This document shows, piece by piece, positions 39,064 to 48,773 of a DNA stretch of 64,000 nucleotides. Positions within the stretch are counted from its first letter, which is position 1. Each line of letters begins with the position of its first letter. This stretch comes from Saccharomycodes ludwigii (taxonomy: Eukaryota; Ascomycota; Saccharomycetes; Saccharomycodales; Saccharomycodaceae), in NCBI RefSeq assembly GCF_020623625.1, contig NC_060200.1:496001-560000 (forward strand), in the 5' to 3' direction. The notes under the pieces are model-generated. The model ran no database searches. It saw nothing but the letters and a program-made list of their open reading frames with translations, and was not told the origin of the DNA. A program made the translations under genes and the position numbers.

Positions 39064-41496
39064 TTACAATTCTAATCCACTCAAACCTTTAGTCATATCA
39101 AATTCTATATTTGTATCGTTGCCATTATCATCGTCGTCATCATCATCATCATCATCATCATAATCATCATCATCATCATCATTGTCATTATCATCATTAG
39201 TATCATTATCATTAATTTTGTCATTAGCATTACTTAAAGTATTGTTAGAATTATTTATATGACCACCAATTGAATGACCAGCAGTAAATTGCATTGAACT
39301 CGATTGCAAGCCAGCGGAGGAACTCATAACATTAACCCCTGTAGTGGGATAATCATTTGCAGGTGTACTACTGGTTATGTTATTTAAAATTTGTTGAAAA
39401 CTATTGGAATGACCCATTGCTTGCGAACCCAATAAATTAGACATACTTAACGAGGTATACAAACTATTACCCGATGGTTCATAATACGATTGAGTAGAAT
39501 ACGTAGAATGTACACTACCATTAGTGTTTTGTGGCAATAATTGGCTGGGAGTATTAGTAATACCATTAGCATTACCTTGTTGTGTTTGTTGCTGCTGTGA
39601 ACTATTATTGACTGGGTAAAAAGGGGTGCGGCTCATGCTTGGAGTGACAGGCATCGTGTGCATTGAGGGTGGCGTAGCTTTGTGGTTTCTTAAAAGTGGA
39701 TTGCTCAAAGTATTTGTGTTTGAAGTGGCTACAGTAATAGTGTTGGGGCTGTTTGTAAGGCTACTACTATTCAGATTATTATTCAGAAGAATGTTATTAG
39801 AGTTTGCAGTATTTGAGGGAATTCTTCCGGGTTGCATCATGGAGGGATTAATAATACTAGATGTGGTACCTGAAACGATATTCGCATTAGCAGAGGGTGG
39901 TCTTTGTAATTTATTTATTATGTCCATGTTACCATTAGGTATGTTGCTTATGGTTTGGTAAATCTGAGGTGGAGAATTGCTATCTTGATACAGACTAGTA
40001 GCTCCCATACTAGTATTAGCTGCAGCAGCATAATGCTGTGCTTGTAACAAACTTGTATATGAGTGTGACTTGGAAATAGAACCCCCAGTAGAATTGGGTT
40101 GTAAAGAGGGTTGTAAAGAAAACCCAGTTGAAGAATTTACCTGTTGCTGTTGTTGTTGCTGGTGTTGCTGGTGTTGATTTTGTTGTTGATTTTGTTGTTG
40201 TGTCAGCATGAAGTGTGAATTGAACCATAAAGGTTGCTGTGGTTGTTCTGATCTACGTATAATAATAAACTCTGGATCATAAACTTCATACAAGCATAAA
40301 AAAGAACATATAACGTTGATTACCCTCTTATGGTTGGCAGTTAGTCCTTGAGGGTAAGCTAATTCACCGTAATATTTTTCTCTATCTTTAAAAATCAATA
40401 ATTGGGAATAAATTTCCAAAATGTCTGGGTCGTTAAAATCTAAATGCTGCGGTGGCAATGGCATATTAGTGGTTGAGGGCAATGGTGCATAAAATCTTTC
40501 TAAATTTCTTGTTGGATTATTCGCGTTCATGTTATTGTTCATGTTTTGAGTAGCCGTAGTATTAGTAGTAGAAGTAGTACTATTATTATTATTTAAAGAC
40601 ATTGGTATGGTATTTGAATAATTAGACATATTGGTAGGTTGTGCGCTTAAGGGTTGGTTTATGATACCTGCAGTATTATTATTAATACTGTTCAATGTTG
40701 TATGTCCAGTAATAAAATTATTAATATTCTGCAGACTTAATCCATTACTTGAGTATGCGTTACTATTGGTTCCATTACTAGCGTTACCATTAGTATTATT
40801 GTTATTGTTGTTGTTATTATTAATAGTGTTGATATTTTTATTAATAGTATTATTGTGTAAAGGCTGCTGTTGTTGACTAATCATAGATGATAGGGATAAA
40901 TTCGAAATAGATCTATGTTGTTCTTCTAACTGACCTCTTTTTTCTCTTTTTTCCCTTTCGATTCTATCACGTTCAGCTTGAGGTAATAATTTTTTGTATT
41001 CAACACGTAACTTTCTGCCACCAATTTCTTTACCATTTAGACTAGAAACAACAGCATTAGTTTCCTCAATGGTGGCGAAGTTGGCGAATGCCAATCCTCT
41101 AAAGACACCGTTATCAAAATGATAATTAAAAGCATAAGGTAGGGGCAAATTTAGGTTACCAATATACTCTAATAATTGCTCTTTTTTGATAGCAAATGGA
41201 ATGTTTTTAATAACTATAGCTGTAGGAATAATATCTTCGTCTTTATTGTTATTACTATTATTACTATTATTATTATTATTATTAATATTAGTAGTGATAG
41301 TAGCATTAGTAGTACTAATACCTAATAATCCATCTTTATTATCATTACCCTCTTTAAGATTTTCGACAAGAGTTGGAGATGTCGACTTTTCTATGGGGGA
41401 GGTAATGGTACTACTCAAAGTACTATTGTCAAGTGTCTCTTTAAGAGTACAGGGAGTAGCATTATTTGTTTCAGTTTTATCTTGTAAAGTATCCAT
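39064..41496 (-). CDS. PIN4: RNA-binding G2/M regulator Pin4/Mdt1
   Basis: At 810 residues (S. cerevisiae Pin4 668) an RRM occupies residues about 91-169, with RNP2 IVIKNI and RNP1 GLAFANF. A charged helix follows (QAERDRIEREKREKRG). A second conserved block at about 350-420 (FNDPDILEIYSQLLIFKD, then TANHKRVINVICSFLCLYEVYD) matches the R3H-like region of the Pin4/Cip2 family. The remainder is Asn/Gln-rich, and the C-terminus has an Asp run from a TCATCA repeat. Pin4 interacts with the Rad53 FHA domain and helps exit from DNA-damage arrest. It follows SAS3 as in S. cerevisiae, with a tRNA gene between. Confidence 0.93.
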   Translation of the reverse strand: MDTLQDKTETNNATPCTLKETLDNSTLSSTITSPIEKSTSPTLVENLKEGNDNKDGLLGISTTNATITTNINNNNNNSNNSNNNKDEDIIPTAIVIKNIPFAIKKEQLLEYIGNLNLPLPYAFNYHFDNGVFRGLAFANFATIEETNAVVSSLNGKEIGGRKLRVEYKKLLPQAERDRIEREKREKRGQLEEQHRSISNLSLSSMISQQQQPLHNNTINKNINTINNNNNNNNNTNGNASNGTNSNAYSSNGLSLQNINNFITGHTTLNSINNNTAGIINQPLSAQPTNMSNYSNTIPMSLNNNNSTTSTTNTTATQNMNNNMNANNPTRNLERFYAPLPSTTNMPLPPQHLDFNDPDILEIYSQLLIFKDREKYYGELAYPQGLTANHKRVINVICSFLCLYEVYDPEFIIIRRSEQPQQPLWFNSHFMLTQQQNQQQNQHQQHQQQQQQQVNSSTGFSLQPSLQPNSTGGSISKSHSYTSLLQAQHYAAAANTSMGATSLYQDSNSPPQIYQTISNIPNGNMDIINKLQRPPSANANIVSGTTSSIINPSMMQPGRIPSNTANSNNILLNNNLNSSSLTNSPNTITVATSNTNTLSNPLLRNHKATPPSMHTMPVTPSMSRTPFYPVNNSSQQQQTQQGNANGITNTPSQLLPQNTNGSVHSTYSTQSYYEPSGNSLYTSLSMSNLLGSQAMGHSNSFQQILNNITSSTPANDYPTTGVNVMSSSAGLQSSSMQFTAGHSIGGHINNSNNTLSNANDKINDNDTNDDNDNDDDDDDYDDDDDDDDDDDNGNDTNIEFDMTKGLSGLEL

Positions 41497-41506
41497 AATA
41501 ATAGTG

Positions 41507-41538
<32 letters not shown>

Positions 41539-42570
41539 TTTTTAATTTTTATTAGCTTCCGAAAAAAAGGAGTAAATTTATATATCTTTTCCTTTGGGTG
41601 TAAAGTTAATATTAAACTATGAGAAAAGTTTCAAAAAATTATCGATAATAATGGTAAAAACTGTAGAAGTATGGAGAGTTGTGATATTTTTTTTTTCTTT
41701 TTTTGGTTTGTGTTTATCTCACCTTTTGGGACAATTGCAACAGATAAAAAAAAAAAAAAAAGAAAATAATAAAAGGGGGGGGAAATAACGATAAATAAAA
41801 GATTGCAGTGTAAGATGCAGAAACAGCAATTAATGGATTGTAATTACAGTTTATAAAACCGTATAGATGATAACAATTGGAGGTTAAATGAACTGTTTTG
41901 GACAAAAGTACAAAAAGCGAGAATAGGAAAATCAAAATAAAACAAATAAATATATGTATATATGTTGATGGGGAATAAAAGAAGATTTATAATTACAACA
42001 CACAATGTGTATACTATTATAATACTGAATAATTAACCTTTTTTGTTGTTGTTGTTGCTGTTTTTTTTTCCCCTTCTTTTAACAGATAATGTTCACTTTC
42101 TTGTCCTTTTATTTGAAGTGGTGGTTAATAAAAAAAAAGAAAATAGATTGTTAAGTTAATAAAGGAGTGAATAGAAAGGTTACACTGTTATACGATTTTT
42201 TTTTTCTTTAACAAAAAAAATTTTTCTTTCTTTTTCTTTTTCTTTTTTTTCTCTCTGTGTAAAAAGGGGGGCGACATTTGATGGTAAGCGAAAACAAAAA
42301 GCCGTATAAAAATAGCAACCAAAGGCTAACTAACCCGAACATTACAAATTTGGGTTTTAAAAATAGTTTTCGTATTTTGTGCTTTCTGATTATTAATTTT
42401 AAATGTGTTGTTCTCTCTCTCTTTTATTATCTATAATGCTTTTTTATCCTTTTTCTTTCTTTCTTTCATTTCCTTTTTTCTTCCCACGTTCCCCTCTTCT
42501 TGTTCCTATTTCATTTCCACTCATCTATTCCTAAGAAAACCTCATAAATCATAATTGATCAATAAAAACA
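41497..42570. other. Divergent promoter region PIN4 / SBH1
   Basis: A TA dinucleotide run and a T23 tract (41521-41543) lie beside the PIN4 start. A pyrimidine-rich stretch (about 42410-42530) precedes SBH1, probably its leader. Open frames of 64-73 codons here are low complexity and unsupported. Confidence 0.5.
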
Positions 42571-42843
42571 ATGTCTACTGCAGTTCCTCCAGGTGGTCAA
42601 CGTACTTTGCAAAAAAGAAGACAGGCTCAAAATGCTAAGGAAAATAAATTAAAACAAACTCCAACAAGCGCAAGAGCAGCTGGTTTTGGTGGTTCTTCCA
42701 ATAACATTCTAAAGATCTTTACTGATGAGGCCTCTAATGGCTTAAGAGTCGATCCATTAGCTGTTTTATTTTTAGCTGTTGGGTTCATTTTCTCTGTTGT
42801 TGCTCTACATGTTATTGCTAAAATGACCGGTAAATTATTTTGA
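42571..42843 (+). CDS. SBH1: Sec61-beta subunit of the ER translocon
   Basis: The protein has 90 residues (S. cerevisiae Sbh1 82). A soluble N-terminus (MSTAVPPGGQRTLQKRRQAQ) with Ser/Thr-Pro sites and an AGFGGSSNNILKIFTDEA motif leads to a single C-terminal transmembrane helix at about 63-84 (VDPLAVLFLAVGFIFSVVALH). This is the tail-anchored Sec61-beta architecture. It stabilises the Sec61 channel and contacts the SRP receptor. In S. cerevisiae SBH1 is adjacent to AIM10, and the pair is convergent here too. Confidence 0.97.
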   Translation: MSTAVPPGGQRTLQKRRQAQNAKENKLKQTPTSARAAGFGGSSNNILKIFTDEASNGLRVDPLAVLFLAVGFIFSVVALHVIAKMTGKLF

Positions 42844-43041
42844 ATACATTTATATGTATCTATAAATATATATAATATATATATGTGTTTGTAACATAGA
42901 TTATTATTATTATCACCAATTGTGCATCTACCATGTATACATTAAAAAATACCATCTATTTACAAGGATCATGGTGATACTGTTTTTTCATTCACATGCA
43001 CAATTCACAGTGTATAGACATTAACGACCCTTTCTTTTCTC

Positions 43042-44850
43042 TTACAAGTCTTTCAGTAGTATAGCTAGAACAGAATTCAAATCATCTTTATGAACTAGAT
43101 GTTTTTCAAATGTACGATTTTTTGAATTAGTAGAGGCCTTTTCCCCTTTCGATACCCAATCGAATTTTGAGCCATTACCTTCCATCTCATAAGCTTTTTC
43201 CCAGGTGTTACTATATCTTTTACCACGTATTTCTAATTCAATATATGGCCATGATTTCCTACCAATAATACAACAGATTGGAATACCGGCAGCATGGCTA
43301 GTATTAATTTTCTTACCTAAACTAATATCTTTTCTTAAATCAAATAACCAATCATCACTGGTGTTAGTACTATTATTATTTTTTAAATGTTCAATCTCTC
43401 TTAATAAACTAGTATCATCGTGAATATTAGGCGGTGTTACAAAGGAAACAGTATATGGAGCAATCGTACTCGGCCATCTCAAACCAATATCATCTTTAGT
43501 TAATTCTGCAATTGATCCAAGCACTCTACTCAATCCAATACCATAACAGCCCATTTTAACCACTTCCTGTGCATTATCTTTAGAAACATACTTCAAGTCT
43601 AGTGGTTTTGAGTATTTGTCGCCTAAATAAAATATATGCCCAACTTCAATAGACTTTTCCATTCTTAAATGTCCTGTACCACAGTGCTCACATATATCAC
43701 CCACCTTGCTAAAACATAAATCAACTTCGTCAATCGTAACAAATTGAAATTTAGAGTATTTAGATAGTGGGAAATCGGGCAAATTACTTCTAGGGTGTAA
43801 TCTACAATCCATTAACCTAACCATAGAGGCTAACATTATATCTTCATTTTCTCTTTGATATTTCAACAAAACTTTCTCATTAGGCATATTAATGGTATCT
43901 AAATCCAAATCTTCACCACCATAAGCTTCAACAACTCTACGTGGATCTAATTCATGAGTACCAGGGTAGTATATCCCTATTAGCGTATCGCCTTCCTTAT
44001 TTAAACACCAAGTAACCTCCACGGGATCCTTGAATTGTCCCTTACCAACAGGCGTGCTCTGACATTTTTCAATATTTGAAGCAATGCCACACTCATCACA
44101 AATCATTAACTTATCTTCTCCAATTTCGTGAAGATAATGGTATTCCATGCTTCTATCCCCACCAATTTCACCAGAATCAGCCCATGCGCTAACATAGGGG
44201 ATTTTAAATGCCTGAAAAATTAAATCATATTTACTTTTCATCATATCAAAACATTTCAAAGCATCCCTTTCGTTAACGTGAAATGAATAAGCGTCTTTCA
44301 TAAGAAACTCTCTACCCCTTAAAATACCTCCTCTTGGTCTTTTTTCGTACCTGTATTTTCTCGAAATTTGATATACTATTTGTGGTAAATTTTTATATGA
44401 TTTAAGGTATGGTTTCATCATGGCTGTTATCTCTTCTTCGCAAGTGGGGACCAATAAAAATTTGGCATTTTTGTCACCGTTTTTGTTTAGTGTAAAAACT
44501 TCATCATTGGGATATCTTCCTGTTTTGACCCATAACGATGTTGGTGAAATTGAGGATAAGGAAACCTCATTTACGGGGAACTCGTTTGCATCAATACTAT
44601 TGTTTAAGTTTTTCCTGATGATGTCTCCAATTTTTTTCACAGTTCTTAAGCCCAATGGTAGGTAGTGCAATAATCCTGCTGTTGGTAATTGATAGATGTA
44701 GCCCAGATTAGTCAAGAGATCATTGGTATTATTACCGCCACCAGACTTAGTTGCTTTGGGATCAAAGTTTGGATTGATGAATTGATGACAATATGATCTC
44801 TTAGAAGAAATGTACGAAAGTTTGATTGCTGTTGTCTTTAATGATCTCAT
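43042..44850 (-). CDS. AIM10: Mitochondrial prolyl-tRNA synthetase
   Basis: At 602 residues (S. cerevisiae Aim10 576) the first ~20 residues are basic and Ser-rich, a likely presequence. Class II synthetase motifs follow: motif 1 near GLLHYLPLGLRTVKKIG, motif 2 RKYRYEKRPRGGILRGREF with FLMKDAYSFH, and motif 3 GCYGIGLSRVLGSIAEL. The C-terminal anticodon-binding domain occupies about 480-602. The bacterial-type sequence with a central insertion marks it as the organellar ProRS charging mitochondrial tRNA-Pro. Confidence 0.95.
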   Translation of the reverse strand: MRSLKTTAIKLSYISSKRSYCHQFINPNFDPKATKSGGGNNTNDLLTNLGYIYQLPTAGLLHYLPLGLRTVKKIGDIIRKNLNNSIDANEFPVNEVSLSSISPTSLWVKTGRYPNDEVFTLNKNGDKNAKFLLVPTCEEEITAMMKPYLKSYKNLPQIVYQISRKYRYEKRPRGGILRGREFLMKDAYSFHVNERDALKCFDMMKSKYDLIFQAFKIPYVSAWADSGEIGGDRSMEYHYLHEIGEDKLMICDECGIASNIEKCQSTPVGKGQFKDPVEVTWCLNKEGDTLIGIYYPGTHELDPRRVVEAYGGEDLDLDTINMPNEKVLLKYQRENEDIMLASMVRLMDCRLHPRSNLPDFPLSKYSKFQFVTIDEVDLCFSKVGDICEHCGTGHLRMEKSIEVGHIFYLGDKYSKPLDLKYVSKDNAQEVVKMGCYGIGLSRVLGSIAELTKDDIGLRWPSTIAPYTVSFVTPPNIHDDTSLLREIEHLKNNNSTNTSDDWLFDLRKDISLGKKINTSHAAGIPICCIIGRKSWPYIELEIRGKRYSNTWEKAYEMEGNGSKFDWVSKGEKASTNSKNRTFEKHLVHKDDLNSVLAILLKDL

Positions 44851-45272
44851 TTCTGCTGCAGTTGGCGGTAGTGATCTATTGGTTTGTTTCAGGAATCTAA
44901 GTTAACATATCAAAATAGACAGCAGGTAAAACTATATTGGATTTAAAAAAAAAAAAAAAAATTTAACGTACTTTTGACGGGGAAAAAAAAAAAAATATTA
45001 TTTGCTTTACTGTTTTTTTTTTTTTTTTTTTTTTTTATTTTTGTCAACAATGATAAAAATATTTTAATTTTTAGAAATTTAAAAGTTTACAATTAATAAG
45101 TTTGGTTGGGGAAAATATACCATATAAATATACCATTGATTCAAACAAAAAAAAATAAAAAATAAAGAAGGAAAAAGAGTGAGAATATACATACATATAT
45201 ACATATAATGGTATATATTAAGTTATTTATTATTCTTGTTAATTAATCCTCTTATTTCATAGACATAATAAA
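44851..45272. other. AIM10 promoter and RidA-gene 3' flank
   Basis: Contains A tracts at 44946-44961 and 44982-44994 and a T24 tract near 45014-45037. Nothing else is recognised. Confidence 0.4.
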
Positions 45273-45662
45273 TTAGTCGTTTTCTACAGCAACAACTTCC
45301 ATTTCTAAGTCTGCACCTAATGGTAAAGCAGCAACAGCAACACAGGATCTAGCTGGTTTATGAACACTAAAGTATTTAGCATAAACGCTGTTGAATTCGG
45401 CAAAACTTTTAATATCAGCTAAAAAGATATTAACCTTAACGATTTTATTTAAATCACTATTACTAGCTTTTAAAACAGTCCTGATATTAGTGATCACTTG
45501 TTCAGCTTTATCAGAAATACTACCTTCAACAAGCTTATTCTCAGGAGTCAATGGAACTTGACCTGAAACATAAATTAAACCGGTAGCAGTTTTGACAGCA
45601 TGGGAATAAGAAGCAGCAGCAGCTGGGGCACCTTCAGCGTTGATAGTAGTTATAGCGACCAT
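45273..45662 (-). CDS. HMF1: RidA-family enamine/imine deaminase (Hmf1/Mmf1)
   Basis: The 129-residue protein aligns along its length with RidA/YjgF proteins, with signatures GLIYVSGQVPLTPE and PARSCVAVAALPLGADLEMEVVA; the catalytic Arg is in PARS. RidA hydrolyses the reactive 2-aminoacrylate and related enamines released by threonine/serine dehydratase. The gene lies directly downstream of ILV1, the threonine dehydratase gene, on the same strand. No presequence is visible, so it looks like cytosolic Hmf1 rather than mitochondrial Mmf1, although a single pre-duplication gene might serve both. Codon use is less AT-biased than its neighbours'. Confidence 0.93.
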   Translation of the reverse strand: MVAITTINAEGAPAAAASYSHAVKTATGLIYVSGQVPLTPENKLVEGSISDKAEQVITNIRTVLKASNSDLNKIVKVNIFLADIKSFAEFNSVYAKYFSVHKPARSCVAVAALPLGADLEMEVVAVEND

Positions 45663-45797
45663 TTTGGAGAATGATTAATTTGTTATATATGTGTATCTTT
45701 TGTTCGGTAACTTATATTAATAAAAAAGAAAAAAGTTTATATGTATATAAAGTTAAATGAATTTAGTTTAATTGATAATTAAAATGTAAATAAATCT

Positions 45798-45828
<31 letters not shown>

Positions 45829-45942
45829 GTCCTTTTTTTTTTATTTTTTTTTTTTTTTTTTTACACAACATTCGTATATAATTATTATTATAAAAAATGA
45901 AAATAGAAAATAGAAAAAACTAATCTACATAAATTTATTTTT

Positions 45943-47766
45943 TCAATATTTTAATAACTTTTGATAAACTAAATTATTAGTTTCCTCATGATATTTGTAG
46001 CTCAAATCCTTCAAGAAATCCTCAAATTTTTCCTTGTCGGTTGGTGGAACACTGATACCAGCCAAAACTTTGCCAACATCGTCCCCATGATTTCTATAAT
46101 GAAATAGTGTCAAATTCCAATTGCTACTTAAACCATTCAAAAACTTGGTCAAAGCACCTGGTCTTTCAGGAAATTCAAAAGAAATAACTCTCTCATTAGG
46201 AATATTGGAAGCACCACCAACTAAATATCTACCATGCGACTTGGCCATTTCATTATCACTTATATCAACAGCCTCAAAACCGTTCTTTTCCAATTGTGCG
46301 AAAACCTGTTTTAATTCCTTTTCACGGTCAACACAGCTGAAAGAAGTATAAATAAAGGCCTTGGCACCATTTTCGTCATTATGGTGCCTATTAAAACGAT
46401 AGGAAAATTCAGTGACGCTTCTTGGATCTATGATTTTTTGTAATTTTTTGAAAGAACCTGGAACGTCTGGAATGGCAACTAATAAGAAAACTTCTCTACC
46501 TTCACCTAAAACAGCACGTTCAGAAACAAATCTTAGACGATCAAAGTTCATATTGGCACCGCTCATAATAGGAATGTAAATCAATTTCGAATGATCGATT
46601 TCAGGATGTAGATGAGTAACATATTTTTTCATACCGGCAACACCTAAAGCACCAGAAGGCTCAACAATTGATCTGGTATCATCAAATATATCTTTAATTG
46701 CTGCACAGATTTCATCAGTATTCACAAGAACAACTTCATCAACATGATCTTTGCAAACTCTAAATGTTTCTTCACCAATTAATCTAACAGCTGTACCATC
46801 AGCAAACGAACCCACACTAGTCAATTGGACCTGCTTGCCCATTTTCAAAGATTTGTACAAAGTCTGGGAATCATACGTTTCTACACCGATAATTTTGATT
46901 TTAGGAGCAATTCTTTTCAAATAAGCGGCGATACCAGCGATTAAACCACCACCACCCACGGGGACAAAAACAGCACCGATTCTATTCCCAACACACCTTA
47001 CTTGTCTTAATATTTCCATGGCAATGGTACCTTGACCAGCAATAACATATGGGTGGTCAAAGGGTGGAATGTTAACTAAACCTCTTTCCTCGCTTAATCT
47101 AGCACATTCTTTCTTCGCTTCATCGAAGTCATTACCATATAGGACGACTTGTGCACCTAGTCTGAATACGTTTTTGTATTTAATGGATGGTGTGCTTACT
47201 GGCATAACAATAGTGGCTGGTATTTTCAAATGCTTGGCTGAAAACGCAACACCTTGAGCATGATTACCCGCACTGCATGCAATAACACCAGTAACGTTGT
47301 GCTGATTTTCCATTTTAGATACCAATTTAGACATCATATTATAAGCACCCCTCAATTTGAATGAAAACACTGGTAATAAATCCTCTCTTTTCAATTGGAC
47401 TGTTGTGTTCAATCTTGATGATAATGATACACTATTTGAAATTGGAGTCTCATTGATAACATCATAGACTGAAGAACGTAGGACTAAACGGACATAATCT
47501 GGTGTGTTATCAGCTAATAATTCATCTTTATCTAATTGAGAATGTAGGTCTTTTAAATTATCGGATAATTTTTGAGGTGGAGGAGATACAGTTGAGTAAT
47601 TACAATTATTTGACGATGGTAATACAGCCCGTCTATGTACTATAGTGGTAGGTTTCTTTAGTATGGAGAGATAAGCTGAAGAATAATGCCTAGGTAATAC
47701 TGACACAACTTTCATTATTTGATTATTTTTGGGTTGTTGGTATAATATCCAGGTAATAAAGAGCAC
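45943..47766 (-). CDS. ILV1: Threonine dehydratase (deaminase), mitochondrial
   Basis: At 607 residues (S. cerevisiae Ilv1 576) it is strongly conserved from residue ~85: [13 protein letters not shown], the PLP lysine in [10 protein letters not shown], the phosphate-binding GGGGLIAG, and two C-terminal ACT-like regulatory repeats ending [11 protein letters not shown]. It converts threonine to 2-oxobutyrate, the first step of isoleucine synthesis in mitochondria, and is feedback-inhibited by isoleucine. The second in-frame ATG at 47715 ([16 protein letters not shown]) begins a more typical mitochondrial presequence and may be the real start; the first 17 residues are hydrophobic and atypical. 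A RidA-family gene follows. Confidence 0.97.
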   Translation of the reverse strand: MLFITWILYQQPKNNQIMKVVSVLPRHYSSAYLSILKKPTTIVHRRAVLPSSNNCNYSTVSPPPQKLSDNLKDLHSQLDKDELLADNTPDYVRLVLRSSVYDVINETPISNSVSLSSRLNTTVQLKREDLLPVFSFKLRGAYNMMSKLVSKMENQHNVTGVIACSAGNHAQGVAFSAKHLKIPATIVMPVSTPSIKYKNVFRLGAQVVLYGNDFDEAKKECARLSEERGLVNIPPFDHPYVIAGQGTIAMEILRQVRCVGNRIGAVFVPVGGGGLIAGIAAYLKRIAPKIKIIGVETYDSQTLYKSLKMGKQVQLTSVGSFADGTAVRLIGEETFRVCKDHVDEVVLVNTDEICAAIKDIFDDTRSIVEPSGALGVAGMKKYVTHLHPEIDHSKLIYIPIMSGANMNFDRLRFVSERAVLGEGREVFLLVAIPDVPGSFKKLQKIIDPRSVTEFSYRFNRHHNDENGAKAFIYTSFSCVDREKELKQVFAQLEKNGFEAVDISDNEMAKSHGRYLVGGASNIPNERVISFEFPERPGALTKFLNGLSSNWNLTLFHYRNHGDDVGKVLAGISVPPTDKEKFEDFLKDLSYKYHEETNNLVYQKLLKY

Positions 47767-48773
47767 GAAGGTTGTTTTTAGTTTGAAGAAGAAAGAAAAC
47801 GCATTAAAAAAAAAAAAAAAGTTTCAACTCGCTGTTTTAATTTTTCCTGTTTTAATTTTTCCTGTTTCTTTTTTTCATATTTGGATGGTTATAATCATTT
47901 AATACGAGATAGAAAATAATAAAAAAAAGTTAGTCATAAAACGGGGGGGGGGTACGGGCAGATGGCGTATAAAACACCGCAGTGAAAAAAGGGATACAAA
48001 ACTGGAATCCTGCCACTTTTTCTTTCAACAAATAAAAAAAGAAAAAAGAAAAAAGAAAAAACATAAACATAAACATGGCTATTTACTTGTCTGCACAATT
48101 ATACAAGGTCACATGCTTTCCACTGCATTGGCTTGTTTGTATATCTCGGAGTCGAGTACCAATCCATTTCCAAATAAGGTAATCCATAAACAAATATAAG
48201 CAAAACTTTGATATTTTAATCAAACTTTTCAATATCCATCCTATCCATAACCTAATCATTAAAATATATCTTGAAAAAGAATTTTTTTTTTTTTTTTTTC
48301 CCTTCTTTCTTTCTTTCTTTCTTTTCCTTTTTTTTTTTTTACTTTAGTATTATCAATAAAAGCTTTATAATAAAGAATTACAAACACACACACACATATA
48401 TATATATTCCTATTCTCATTTCCATATTGTTAATTAGTTACACTATAATTCTACAAGAATATTTTTGACTTGTATAATTTTAACTTAAAGAATATATAGA
48501 GACGAAGTAATCATATACTTAAAACTACATATATCATTCAACACTACTATTACTACTATTACTAACCATACACTTTGTTACTGTTTATTAGTTGCATTAT
48601 TACTCTGTTTACTTGCTAAATTTCAGGGGAAAAAAAGGCAGTGTATTCAAATATATCACTTATTCATTTTCTTTTGAGATATACTCTGTACTACTACTAC
48701 TACTACCAATAATAATAATAAAAGTTTATTCTTCCTCCCCCTTTCCTTCCTATTCCCTCTATCAATCAAGTAA
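47767..48773. other. Divergent promoter region ILV1 / MMR1
   Basis: Contains a G-run (47943-47951), a T tract with TTTC tetramers (48279-48340), CA and TA dinucleotide runs (about 48382-48408) and CTA trinucleotides (about 48545-48560 and 48690-48705). No Gcn4 consensus was seen. No gene is seen. Confidence 0.45.

Noticed and set aside
39064-39240. Possible CRISPR-like array in the TCATCA repeat near the PIN4 3' end
   Set aside because: It is a coding Asp-run microsatellite with no spacers, in a eukaryotic genome.
48150-48165. Gcn4 site upstream of ILV1 (GGAGTCGA)
   Set aside because: It misses the TGASTCA consensus at both outer positions.
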